From contig NMRA01000219.1 of assembly GCA_002633005.1 (NCBI GenBank), positions 415,251-479,250 of the forward strand: DNA of 64,000 bases, read 5' to 3'. Positions within the stretch are counted from its first letter, which is position 1; every line of letters starts with the position of its first letter. Below the pieces are notes generated by a model. That model did no database searches. It worked only from the letters and a program-made list of their open reading frames with translations, and was not told the origin of the DNA. Positions 1 to 12,400 of this stretch are shown here, piece after piece. The translations under genes and the position numbers were made by a program. The stretch comes from Phoronis australis (lineage: Eukaryota; Phoronida; Phoronidae).

Positions 1-2499
1 CATCAAACGTTCCACAGGGTAAAACATATGGTGGTCTTATGCAACTAAAATTTGAATTACAGAAAAGCTAGGACAACGGGTGCAGACGTTTTCTTGATAA
101 GAAGACCTCATTGGAGTACACGCGACAGTGTGTGTTATTCGGCACTTATTTTTCTACAGCAAATAAGTAAATTAAAACGTGTAAATCAAAAATTTCCTGA
201 ACTTATCGGTCAACGATTTTTTATTACAGCCATCCCTGTTAAATAATTATTAATCGAGCACGTCCAGTTTCAGAATATTTCGTTCCTGTTTATTTCACGG
301 GACATGCAATAAAGGTGATAAACTCACGTCTTCTCTCAAAAGCAATTGTTAATTTGACCACTTACCTTTTCAGCGCACACATATTGTTTCTTACTCAAAT
401 TATAAATGACCTGCAGGCTTGAGAATAATTGACAGATAGTTAGTTACTACTTCAAATTAGGTCCGTTAAGTTGCTTGCAAAGATTCAGTCGACAGGGCAG
501 TAAAATGTACATTCGTCAAGGTAATTCTAGCAGAATTAGAATTTCATAAAAATGCGACAACGCTGCTTACTGGTGCAGCTTACAACAGTGATTAACAAAA
601 ACATTGATTGCGATCATAACACAGTTTGGAAATCTTTCTGCCGTGAAAGTCTTAGCAGAAGTTCTAACACGACAAATCAGATTTTGACAAGTTGCTCGTT
701 TGTATATTTCGGTAAATTGATGAACAAACACAGTTCCTGTTAAAAAATCTTCGTTTCTTTGAAAGCTGGATCCCCACAAATTTGGGGTATGGTTTTAAGT
801 CAGGTAGAACGACAATTTCGCCATTTAGATTAACTGTTTTTGAAAACTGAAATTACCATATCACGAAAAGTCGGCACCTTTAATTTTGTATAAGACTTTC
901 AAATATGTATTTGAAAACTGGAAGGGATGTGAAAACACGAAACTTTGTTAAACGTTGTCCATACCCGAAGCAAAATTCCTGAGGCGTTAAAAAGGATACC
1001 AAACTCTGTTTTGATGATTTCAACCAATCTACGTTCCGTCATCTGCTACTGCATCATTGGTGTTTACGTTACAAGTTAAAGACACTGGCAGGAATCAACT
1101 AAAAACTCAATACTCGCTATGTCTCAGATTGGACAATACGATGGTCCTTGGGGGGTGGTCTTTTACCACAGTTGCGGCCATGTAATACGCTAAAAGCGTA
1201 AGTCACGCTTGCTTTTGAAGCAGATTTTGAAAGTTTTCATCCAAATCTTTGGGATATGTTGATAGAGCGTTATTTTGTTTCAGAGAACTGGATGGGAAAG
1301 TCATTTTTGTATATGATAATAAGCCAAAACCGGGTTTGGCATCCTTTTAAATGAAAGATTCCAAGCTCAGGTGAAAAAACAAACATACTTGTATAGATTG
1401 CAAGTCACGTCTTTGCCCTCAACACCCATCGCAAATAATAAAGAATGAGAAGTCAAAACGAAGTGTCATGTACTCAAGTATTGGACGCTTTTACCAGAAA
1501 CTTGCGAATAACGTCTTACCTTTGCCGAATTGAAATGCTTTGCCGAAAATAGCGAAATAGAAAACACGTTCTTATACATGAGAACATCTATAGTTAATCA
1601 AAACATTGCATGAAAGACAAGAAAACGTTCTATAAGGCAGTGTCCACGAAAAAAACACAACAAAAAGGCGGGTAATCAAAACTGGTCGAGTTTACTGGTA
1701 TGAAGCATAATCTATAATTTCATCAACCTCGGATAAGTGAACAGAATAAAAAATTCGAACTTCACTTCTTAAAAAAAAATACAAATAATATAATTCTCGG
1801 ATAAACACTTGAAGAAGTTACACAGCACAAAAACCGATTTTGACGTCATGTTCCCCGAAAATTTCATGACGAGTAAAAAGCAGAAGTACAAACTTCTATA
1901 TAACGCCATGGTTGGAGTTCGTTGGAAAAAAACACGACCGATCTTGTTTTTACAAGTTGAACGCTATTGGAGTAGGCCTATGTTGAATAAACCGGTTGAG
2001 GTAGATGACTCGAGATAGATGACTGATTCAGTTCAAAGTGATTATGATTTTTACAAAGTTAATTCAAGACAAAGATTTTAACAGCGTTTTGAAACACATG
2101 GCACGTCCCTGAAGTGCGCCTCACACTCACATGCGGCGCTAGTATCTTATAGAAGTACAGCGTTAATAGCCTACACATTTAGACCCAAGCGTCTACATGT
2201 TAAACTTTATCCATTATGAGGCGCACGCAACACACGCCACAAAAGCCAGTTAGTTTTGGTCTGTAACCTCACTCGCTTTGAGATCCGCGGTCACCGACCG
2301 CAACAACTTTGAGCCAAAATAGTTTGGTGCTTTTTCTGTACAAAGCACATAAACATGGTTTAAAAAGCAACCCTTTTATCGACGATCGAATCTTATATTA
2401 TTTGCCAGATAAAGCGGCTATACACCCCACGTTCCCTCCGAGAAACAAACAACTGATGTAGACAAAAACGAATACATGAGCAGACAGTAATACAATCAA
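1..2499. other. Flanking DNA without a recognised gene
   Basis: All open frames here are under 80 codons, lack splice-consistent extensions and show no family motif. The only structure noticed is the first copy of a dispersed repeat at about 985-1345. Confidence 0.6.
985..1345. repeat. Dispersed repeat, copy 1
   Basis: It is diverged but clearly collinear with 5008-5365 in the same orientation. Shared blocks include TCTGTTTTGATGAT, GGGTGGTCTTTT and TTTCAGAGAACTGG. There are many substitutions and small indels, so it is an old interspersed element of unknown class. Confidence 0.75.
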
Positions 2500-4076
2500 T
2501 TTATTGAAGCACAATGACATGACAATAACAATGGAAATGGCGATTAGTCAAACAGGTAAAAACAAAAACTTAAGTCTGACAGTCTATTAAAACTCAGCGA
2601 GTCACTTCCATGAATACATATAGAATAGAAAAAGACATCTAATTTTTAAATACAAAAAGCATCTGGTTTAATAGCCACAATGCATTTTTATGTTCAAATA
2701 CCATAACCTGTAAATATGTTTAAAAAAATACAGAAGAAGAAAATGGTCGATTTTAAATCTTGACTAAAAAGTTTCAGATCAATATCAAGTAGCAGTTACA
2801 CATGAAGTTGTTCTTGTATAAAAAATCCTTCAGAAGGTAAAGATAAAACATGATCCCAGCACTCACTGCTAGCAACTGGCTTTGCCATAAAACTAATTAA
2901 AATTTTTAAGTTTTGAGTCTTAGACCATTTACATTTATTAAAGGGGTCTCAGTTGTTCATTTTTCACATGAGAAATGGCCCCTAGGTTGACAGTTTGTCA
3001 CTACACAGATCATGCTTAGCCCAGAAAAATGTGAAGAGGAGACAAGCCAACATGTCAAGCCATGCTCTGAGCAAACAGGAACTGACATTCATTTTCATCT
3101 CTAATTTGAGTGAAGGACAAGTTGACTGCAAGTTAGTCTGGACACACGGCAAGTTTATATGTGATTTAAGTGGGTCTCAACCAATGCCTTGCCTGAGTAG
3201 TTTAGAAAGATTGGTGAGTTGAAAGGTATAGCAGAGCATTTTTAAAGACTGGACAGATCTGTCAATTTGATTTAAATTTGGGAATAAGAGTTACTACCTA
3301 GATGGATAGAAAGCAGCTTAGAGGTTGATAAATTATCCTTTAGAACAAACCATGGCCATGCAGAATTTATGTTTTATAGCAGTAACCATTAAACAGAAAA
3401 AGGAAAAACATTAACTTCTTGTGAATTTTGTGAAGGCTTTTTTGTTAGGAGCAGTTTGTTCTTTTCTTACCCTAATAGAATTTTTTCTGAACAAGTCTGT
3501 GATTGTCTCAAATGTGATCATTTACAGTTTGATTCCACTGATAAAAGATTATATCATTTTAATGTAAACCACCACCATAACATCTATATAGAATCTAGTA
3601 ACATTCAGTGTTTACCTAGGCACAACAGTCATTAATCTGAATTTGATAACTAACATAGTGTCACCAAGGGATGTGACATGTGACATTGACTCTCATTACC
3701 AACTAGTGGCAAGAACATGGCATCGATAAAACATACAAAATTTTGACCACAACACAACACTGAGGGCAGCAAGGAACTCCAGCAATTATTGAGATACACC
3801 TGTACCCAGTGTCTAATCTTTGTACTTGGAATGGAACTTAAAACTATTTTTGACCATTTTCCAGTCTACTTTTGAGCAAATTCAAGATAAATATCTATTA
3901 TTTGTGTGCTTCCACAGTTTTTGTTGATTAATGTCCATCCTAGTTTGCACTCAATGACCCCTAGATTCAATTCAAGTTACAATCTCATTAAAAATTTGAG
4001 ATTTTGTGTAAAAACTCAAAACTTAAAATTCTGACTATAACTTGTATAGTGTTAATGCTGGGGTCATCAAGTGCAA

Positions 4077-4254
4077 GCTAGCAGTAGACAGTTACCCATG
4101 TACACCATAGTGTGCTAGCAGTAGACAGTTACCCATGTACACCATAGTGTGCTAGCAGTAGACAGTTACCCATGTACACCATAGTGTGCTAGCAGTAGAC
4201 AGTTACCCATGTACACCATAGTGTGCTAGCAGTAGACAGTTACCCATGTACACA
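4077..4254. repeat. 37-bp minisatellite, about five copies
   Basis: A 37-bp unit beginning GCTAGCAGTAGACAG repeats nearly perfectly about 4.8 times, and the last copy runs into a GTACATGTAC palindrome. The high identity implies recent expansion, so length polymorphism is likely. Confidence 0.95.
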
Positions 4255-5007
4255 TGTACATGTACCTGAGCACAGAATAGTAGACACAAAGAAGTAGAAC
4301 GTAGAATGCCAACAATAATTTTGAGTTTGATTTCTAACACAAATTAGATTTGACCCACAAATTTATTTTAACTAGTTCCATTATAGTGATCTCAAGAGAC
4401 AATTTCTGAACACTGTGGACAACTCTTGACTAATTGTCTGACTCAAAACATCGAACACAGGTAAATTTTAATATATATCTCATCGTCAACACTACTTCTC
4501 CAGTGACACTGGGAAAACATTCACATCAGCTGACGACAGGGCTGGAGCAAAAAAAGCAGTGACTTCTTCCTCTTTATTTCAAATCAACAGCATGAAAATT
4601 ACTGACATGACTGTTAGTCTCCATGATGAACGAATTAATGGAATGCTTAAAACATTTATTGAGCAGCGTAAAATAAAAATCAGAAAGCTATTATAACACA
4701 ACAACAAATCTGCTGTCATGGAGCTGGTGCAACAAGAAATACGTGGAAGATCTGAGATGTAAAAATAAATGGCTACACAAAAAGGTACCGTAAAATTTCA
4801 CCAATTTAGGACAAAAATAATCGGCAAAATTAATATTTTTTCACTTTTCAAAAGCTAACAATGTTGCGAATACCTACAGTTTTTCAAAATACAATCTAGA
4901 GGTATTAACGACATTAAACTTAAATATGATGACACATTTATTCCATGCCCCTCTCCTTAAATATGTCACACAATTTTTACTTATCCACGATACTGTATTC
5001 TAAATTG

Positions 5008-5365
5008 TTAAAAGGACATTAAACCCTGTTTTGATGATGTCAACCAATCCTCGTTCTGTCACATGCTAACGCATCATAGTCATCAATTTTGAAAGAAAAA
5101 AGCAGGAATCAACAAAAACTCATACCCCCTAATTCACAAACTGGACATTATAGTCCTTGATGGGTGGTCTTTTCCCACAGTTGATGTCTACTTTGCTAAA
5201 AGTGTAGGTTACGCTTGTCCGTTTGGCAGACTTTGAAAGAAGTTTTCAAAATTTTCCTCCAAGCTTTTGAGGGTTGTCAAGGTTACATACCATTATTTCG
5301 TTTCAGAGAACTGGGTGGGAAAGTCGTATTTAGTATCTGTTAATAGGCCAAAACACGCTAGAAAC
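5008..5365. repeat. Dispersed repeat, copy 2
   Basis: Second member of the family at 985-1345, lying in the presumed GGCX 3' UTR. It has no coding content and the termini are unclear. Confidence 0.75.
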
Positions 5366-6341
5366 AGAAACATGTCCCACACAGAATCTTACAATAAGAC
5401 ACGATGTCAAAAGCAAAAATCAATTCTCAGTTCTTACAAGCCAAGAAATCACATCTCGTCTTCCTAATGAACAAGTCGAAACAAAATTTTTCATGGAAGG
5501 CAGTTTAAAGCAACACGCATTATCCCTATTTAAGTACTATCTCAAAGCAATTCACAATGTTGCCCGTCGATACTCTACCAATATGTAGCGCATCTACATT
5601 ATTGCCCAAGACATCTGTATTATTGCCCAAGACGTGTTGAATCAAAGGCAATACAAGCCATGTTCTGGTGTTCAAAATTTCAACTGACGCATTTGGCTTT
5701 ACTACTAAATCACCAAATCAACATCATCGCATTTTTATCCTTTGCTTGAAATGGAATTGAAAACGAATTAATTGATTGGAACTCCCCCACCGTCATAGTG
5801 ACTAAAAACAACTAGTCAGAATCAACATAATGAGCCTAGTTTGAAACAATTTGCTTGCCACTGTGAATTAGTTTCCTTCATCAAAGCAGTGTCGTTGTCA
5901 AGGGAACTCCAAACATTTTACAAATGAAACCAATTTCAATTCAAATAAAGGATAAGATGATGTTGCTTCATAAAGCAGTGGTAGAATCGGTTCCTTAGAC
6001 GTGACTCGAAATTCCAGTTACGATACCAGCTCAACCCCAGAGTTTTGATCCCAGGAATGAAGTTTTGTCATCAGGTATGGATTATTTTTGGTGGGTGTGT
6101 GCAGTTTAGGGGCACCAGTATGGAATTTGAACCATCTGGGGCTTTCAGGTGCTTGTCAGGGACTAGGGTTTAGGGGATCAAAAATGGAATTTAGAGGCGC
6201 GCCTGTGAAGGAAGTTGATTTTGACACCGGAGCAAGGTTTGCAGCAACTTTAAATCTTTAGATTTAATAATTCAGTGATAATTTTAACCAAAATGCTATA
6301 ATGAAACAGCTCAATGGTAACCCCGCTTGACACTTGGTACC

Positions 6342-6468
6342 TCAGTCCTCCTCATCACCATAAATCTCTTCTTTTTTTTCCAACTCATCATCTGTGAACT
6401 TTACTAGCAGTTCATCAAATGATTCTCCCATGACAGTGGCCCTCAAACTAAGCCATATCATCTGAACA
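6342..6468 (-). CDS. GGCX: GGCX exon 15 (stop codon)
   Basis: Acceptor TTTTCAG. It encodes [20 protein letters not shown] and an acidic tail ending in GDEED, then TGA at 6344-6342. The phase completes the AGT codon begun in exon 14. Confidence 0.88.
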
Positions 6469-9400
6469 CTGAAAAGAAAACACAATTGCCCCAGACCTGT
6501 TACTACTCATTAAATCTCACAAGTCGACTCAGCAGTGTCCATGATCTACAACTTTGGCCTCAAAAACAATCTTCAATTCATTTATAAGACATATTTGACA
6601 ATGACTCTCTGCTAGAAAAAATGATTTCCCATGGAGACAAGTCTTTACTATTTAACTTTACATAGCATGCACAATTTGGAACAACAATAAGGCATGGTCA
6701 TTAATTAGGTTGGGATGGGCAGATGTTACAGTCACAAGGCATCCAATCATACTTGGTCTAATTCAAACTTAATTATCGGATTTTTATCACAAATGTTAAA
6801 ATTTATGTTACATATTTAACATACCTTCTTGTTGCCATGACGTGCTTCCTTCTCAGAATTTTCTTAGCAGACTCCAAAAATTTCTGCAGAATGGTCTGAG
6901 CTTTCTTAGCCTCGACTTTTTCCTTGTTGATCAAAGCGTGTTTGTAGAATGATTCCGTTGGGTCGCTGTCAGACAGGGCCTCTGCAAGAAAGGCAAGTAC
7001 AATGATGGCAACCTCTGCCAAACTGTTGACACCCATGGGCTGTCAAAAATGAAATTTCAGCTAGACGATTCAGCACACTTTAATGAGAGTCTCATTTGAT
7101 AAGTCCTAGTTACGTTCTCAGGAATAACTGACTGGCAAATCACAAATTTCTGACAGTCTATAAACTGCGGCATTTCTAATATTGTTAACCCAAGAACTGT
7201 AATTGGCTCATTGTGTGAACATAAAGGAACTCATCTTGTGGCAAAAGTTTGATATTTTTATTTCTGCTCTCGGTGACAGAACTTGAGGTGCATTCTGTAT
7301 ATTACTCAAGATGCTGGCAAAAGACTTGTGGGAAATATTCAATTGTGGAACAAAAAAGTGAATTTTTCCCATAATTCAAAATTCTAGGCACATCAACCAA
7401 TCACTTCAGCGGTTCTTACAAGCTCACTCGCCTTTCGCATGCGTGACTTTGCGAGGTCATAGGTGATCTTGCTTTTGTGCCAGTTTCATGACATTGTATG
7501 CACGGCTCATATAGCACTTGCAGTAGTTTGTAGTATTGTAGAGTACAAATCCCAACCACTACATATCATTCATAGTTGCCACTGGGAAAATGTTTTGTTG
7601 TGCCGAATGGCACATGAACCTGCCCCTCAGAGGACAGTACAGATACTTGAATTCATATTTGGGTTTCCGTTAACCACACAACACACACCCAGCATATTGG
7701 CCCCTTTGTCAGGAAGAGTGCACGGAGACTCCCTGATCCAAAGTATGCACAGTTTTAAAATTCAAATTTTGTTGAGAAACTAATTGTGAATCTTCATGAA
7801 ATCCTTTAATCAAATAATAATTATCCTCAAAGACAAAGTCTGTTGACCACCATTTTTGTGCTTTGAAAATGAATTTTAAAAAAACCATGAACTGCATGCA
7901 ACGTATTGTTTGAACTATGTAATACTCTTCAGCTCTATTCCCAGAAAAGTGTATCAAATGTTCGATTTATTGTCAAACAATGGAAATGAAATCCTCTTCA
8001 AAACAGTGTCACAAATCTCCATTTTCTTCTGGCATATTCTTCATTGCCTGAAGGTAAATAATGAAACATTCTTCTCTTCACTACAGACCATGGATATAAA
8101 TGGGCAAAATTCTGAGTTAATACAGATTCTGTGAAATCATAGGTTGTTCAAAACAGGTAAAACCATCAAAAACCAAAGGCCTGGAAATAGCCAATTATGA
8201 CGAGCCCAATAGTTGGAACTCAAGTGAGGTCGTATCATGAACTCAAATAATTGGGGCATGAAAATACTGTGCAGACAACAAGAGATAAATATATAATTGT
8301 ACTTATTGTATTTTTTTACAAATCATCGATGACTGTAATGGAATCACAGCAGAAAAAGCTCCTCACCATATGTCTTATTCTGCGCTTTCAATCTCTCTTC
8401 CATCAATGTCAGGTTCTTTACAAACTCGACTTCGGTCGTGTTCACAAAGATATACATATAGCAAGATGGAGTAGAAGAGATAGTGTGAACTGTGTGAAAC
8501 TGACCAGCTGGCATCTGAAACCATGAATCTTCAACTGTCAAGATGGCAACTCTACATTGTTACTCCAGCATATAGTGGCACTACTGTAATTCTCCGCTAA
8601 TTTTGCACAGAAATAATAATTTTCCGCATTTCTGAAGCCGAATCTTATTTTACTGAAAATAATGGAAAATTTGCCAAAAGTTGTTTTGACTTCTACTCAG
8701 TACAAACTATGCTAGTAAAAGACTAAAATTTTCTTAATCTTTATTTCAGTGGAGAAATTTTACAAAATACAATTTCACTTATCAACTATATTGTGTGCTA
8801 AATAAGCGAAGATCAATTATAGTATTTTGTACGGTTACAGCAGGACATTTACTATTTCAACATATTTTAAATTTCCACTTAAACCAGTTAATTAAAAGCA
8901 ACAAGTTTCAAGACTGAAATCGCTATACATTTAGTCAACACTGTCTTGCCAGACTACCCTAAGAAAAAAAACCTCTGCAGAGAGTGGGTCCGAAATTCAT
9001 CAAAATGCAGAACTCACCTGGAGTTTATCTCCCTTGTTGAGCGTGTGATTTTTTCCATTTCTTATCTCAACATTTACTTGTCCGTGCAGTACAGTCAAAC
9101 TGGTGTTACTATAATCAGGCTGAACGTAATTCTCCAAGGAAAGGCCTGCATTAGATAACGTGTTGGGATGCATTATAACCAATAAGAATTGTATACAGAC
9201 AAACTTACCAATTCAGGACATAACGTGGCAGATGGGTGAAATTTTATTTTCTCATTGGGTAACACTAAAACAATGCTCTGCCATGTTCAAGGTCTTTACC
9301 ATACTGAGTTACCAACAAAAATATTTTAAAGACTGCCATGTGACTATTCAAAATGATGTCAGGAGACCTTGAAAAATGATAATTCTGGCAATTATTTTTG

Positions 9401-12400
9401 TTCAAAATATTTGATATTTTACCGTACTCTGTTAGCTCTTCGGAGAAAGGCATCAGGCACAAAATGTTAATAGACAAATTAGTCCCAGCAAGATTATTAA
9501 CATATTACTAAGTTTTTATTATAATTGACACTCACCTGGGAAATCTGCCACAAACACGACATCAGTATCATTCGTTCCTTCAAATATATTCCTTTCCGTT
9601 TCAATCAGTTTATCTCGCCAATCTGTCAGGCCAACCAACAGGGGCATGCCCCAGCTAGTGTCTTTAAAAGGGTGCCACTCTGCTTCAATAACATTAACTC
9701 TGGGGTCAAAGTTTCTGAAAGATTGCGAAAAAGTTTGTAAAAGGCAAAGAATGTTTTTTTAGCTTTTTATAAAATCGCGAGCTACATTGTATTTCCCAAC
9801 CAGCAACTATGAACACTTCTTACTAATTAGGATTACAATAGACACTTACCACAGCGCCAACCACTTCAATGACCAGCTTCAGTTGTTTGAGGATTAGGAA
9901 ACAGAGATGGGTGTTGCGACAATCACTGCCTATTTGTGGCAATGTGGTTATTTCCTGCCCATTTTAGACACTGCAGCGGACTATAAAAACTGAACCCATC
10001 GTTGACAATTGAACTTTTTCATTGTTTGAATGGCAAACATCGGTTAATTGTAACGCAAGAAATCAAAAGATAGAAGCTTCGAGTTCCAATGTAACACTGT
10101 CAAAAATGCCCAGAAACCTCTATTGAAGAAACTGTGAACAAATCTGAGCATTTGAAACAACACTAAACCTTTGCTGGAATCTGTTGTTGAGTGACTTCCA
10201 CACATCAAAGTAGAGCTCCACATTCTTCATGCCATAGCTAGACGTCAGTCTTTGCTCTATACATGTTGCAACCTGCTTGAGCATATCTGCATGGGAGCAC
10301 CACCGCTTACTGTTTGAAAATGCCTGAAGTTCAAAAAACAGCAGATATGCTTGTGTCAATCAACACGCAGTTTCCAAAAAACAACATATTTTGACAATTC
10401 TGCTGAAAACAATATCCCTAAAGCATGATTCATAACCAGTCTTTGTCATGAACTTTCCTTTTAAATTTTAATCTTTTTATTTTGATAAAATTTGGTGACT
10501 TCCACAGCATTTCATCATGTTGCTGGTAACTAGAAACATTACTGTACATAAGAGACTGTGGCCTTACAGTTAGGTCCTGCACTTGGCTATCATGACAGAG
10601 TTAAACTCACAAGTAAGATCTTTTAATTTGAAAATTGCACTCAACTCCACAAACTCCGCTGCATAATCAGAAACCAAATAAAAAACCTTAATCTGCAGAT
10701 AAATTTCAGTTGGTTTTACGATACCCCGAGCATTTTTAATTTTTAGCAACTTCACTATAATCCAAGTGGATATCATTAATTGCTTCCATAGCGAGTTTCT
10801 CTCTAAAGAATGTCATATTTCAATCTAGCTCGAATCTGGTGATTGTTTTTCTTTAACTTTGGCACTGCATACAGTTTGAAAGATAATTATACAGATCCAC
10901 TGATTGGAGACAATGTCCTCAGAACCTCTATTAGAGTCGAACTGTGATAGAACAAGCCTTCCAAGTATGTTCCTTCACTACAATTAAATCAAATTGTGTA
11001 AAAGTCACTTCTAACAGTCGTGACTTTGAGTACCAGCTTCCTCCACTGAATATCCAACGTTTTGGTTGAGATATATACCAGACACTTAGTGTGAGACTAG
11101 TGTTACACTACCATGTGGTTGAGATTTGCACTAGATACTTCTAGTGTGAGAGTTGTGTTACATAACCTTGTGGTTGCTACATAAAACAGTAAGTTTTGTT
11201 GCAATACCTTGTGGTTGAGATAGCCTGTATCACCTGTGTCTTTATTGACATACGTAATCCTCACGTGTTGAGTTCTCCATGAATGAACCATCATGTCCCA
11301 AGAGTAGCCGTACAAACCATTAGTCCAGTTATTGTAACCCTGTGGAAGCATTGCACAAGTTAAATGCTAGTAATGAAACATTGAGCCTCATATAATTGCT
11401 GAGAAGTACTTTGTATTTTAAAGTAGGACTTCACCATACAAAAGAACCTTCAAATCACCGAGTTAAAAGTTATGTTAAACAGTATGTCTTTGAAAGCCCA
11501 AAAATTTTACACTTCAAAGAGCAATAAAAATTAGTTTGACGTCTCGGAAACACCCAGTGTTTTCCACAACCTGTTTTGACTCATCACTGCATCGAAATTG
11601 ATTTTGTTGTTTCGAGTTTGATTTACTTGCGCCAAGTTCCAAAAACGGATGCAATGAGTTTGAAGCATCAGGAGACAAGTAATTTTTAAGCAAATTACAA
11701 CATTTTGGATTTTTGTTACCAGCTCAATGTATTTATGCCAAGACCTAACTCACAAACTTTTCGCAGTATGGACATAGATTTTCAAACACGCACATGACTT
11801 TCATTATTCCAGTCAAGTTTGAATTTTCTGTTCTGGAGGACACTGCGTGTGAGCTTCATGGCACCCAACACAATAATTTGTAGCTTTGGTGTCGACTGGT
11901 AGACTGGGGTGGAACAGTTTGATAATGCTAGAATTTGTATGTGCCTTCCAACAATTTTTACCTTAAGTTTCTACAATCCAGACTTGAACCCCAAAGTTTG
12001 CAAATAACCAAAATGCAATGTTGTACTAACTTAAAGGCTAAGTAACCAGTGTGGTATACCTTTGTGATGAAGTGAGAGTAGGGGAGGAACAGCTGCAAAG
12101 AAATATGAAGCAGGACGCCAGCAAACACCACTCTGTGGTACCACCCAGTCTTACTCCTCTTTGTGACAACAGGGGGCAGCTTATCCTACACAAACAGAAT
12201 AATGGTGAATGCAAATCAACAGGTGAAACTAGTGCCTGGTACTTACAGCTGGTCTCTACTGTCTAACCACGGAAGCTACCCACACTATACAACAATGAAT
12301 GTCAGTAAAAACGCAGCCACTGGTTATATCAGCTGGTCGTATCATTAGGTTTTCAGAATTTGGAAAAAATCATATTCATAGTCATCCAATAATTTCTGTT

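Larger units (their letters stand above)
2500..6341 (-). other. GGCX: Possible long 3' untranslated region of GGCX
   Basis: No coding exon is visible in this 3.8-kb AT-rich stretch downstream of the GGCX stop. AATAAA on the minus strand occurs at 2500-2505, with other candidates nearer the stop (around 4365 and 4936), so the true 3' end is unknown. The stretch contains a 37-bp minisatellite and one copy of a dispersed repeat. Confidence 0.25.

Noticed and set aside
4077-4254. CRISPR-like regular repeat
   Set aside because: Head-to-tail units without spacers in an animal genome; it is a minisatellite.
12051-12348. Plus-strand frames of 61-71 codons
   Set aside because: They are antisense to GGCX exon 8, which has clear homology on the minus strand.
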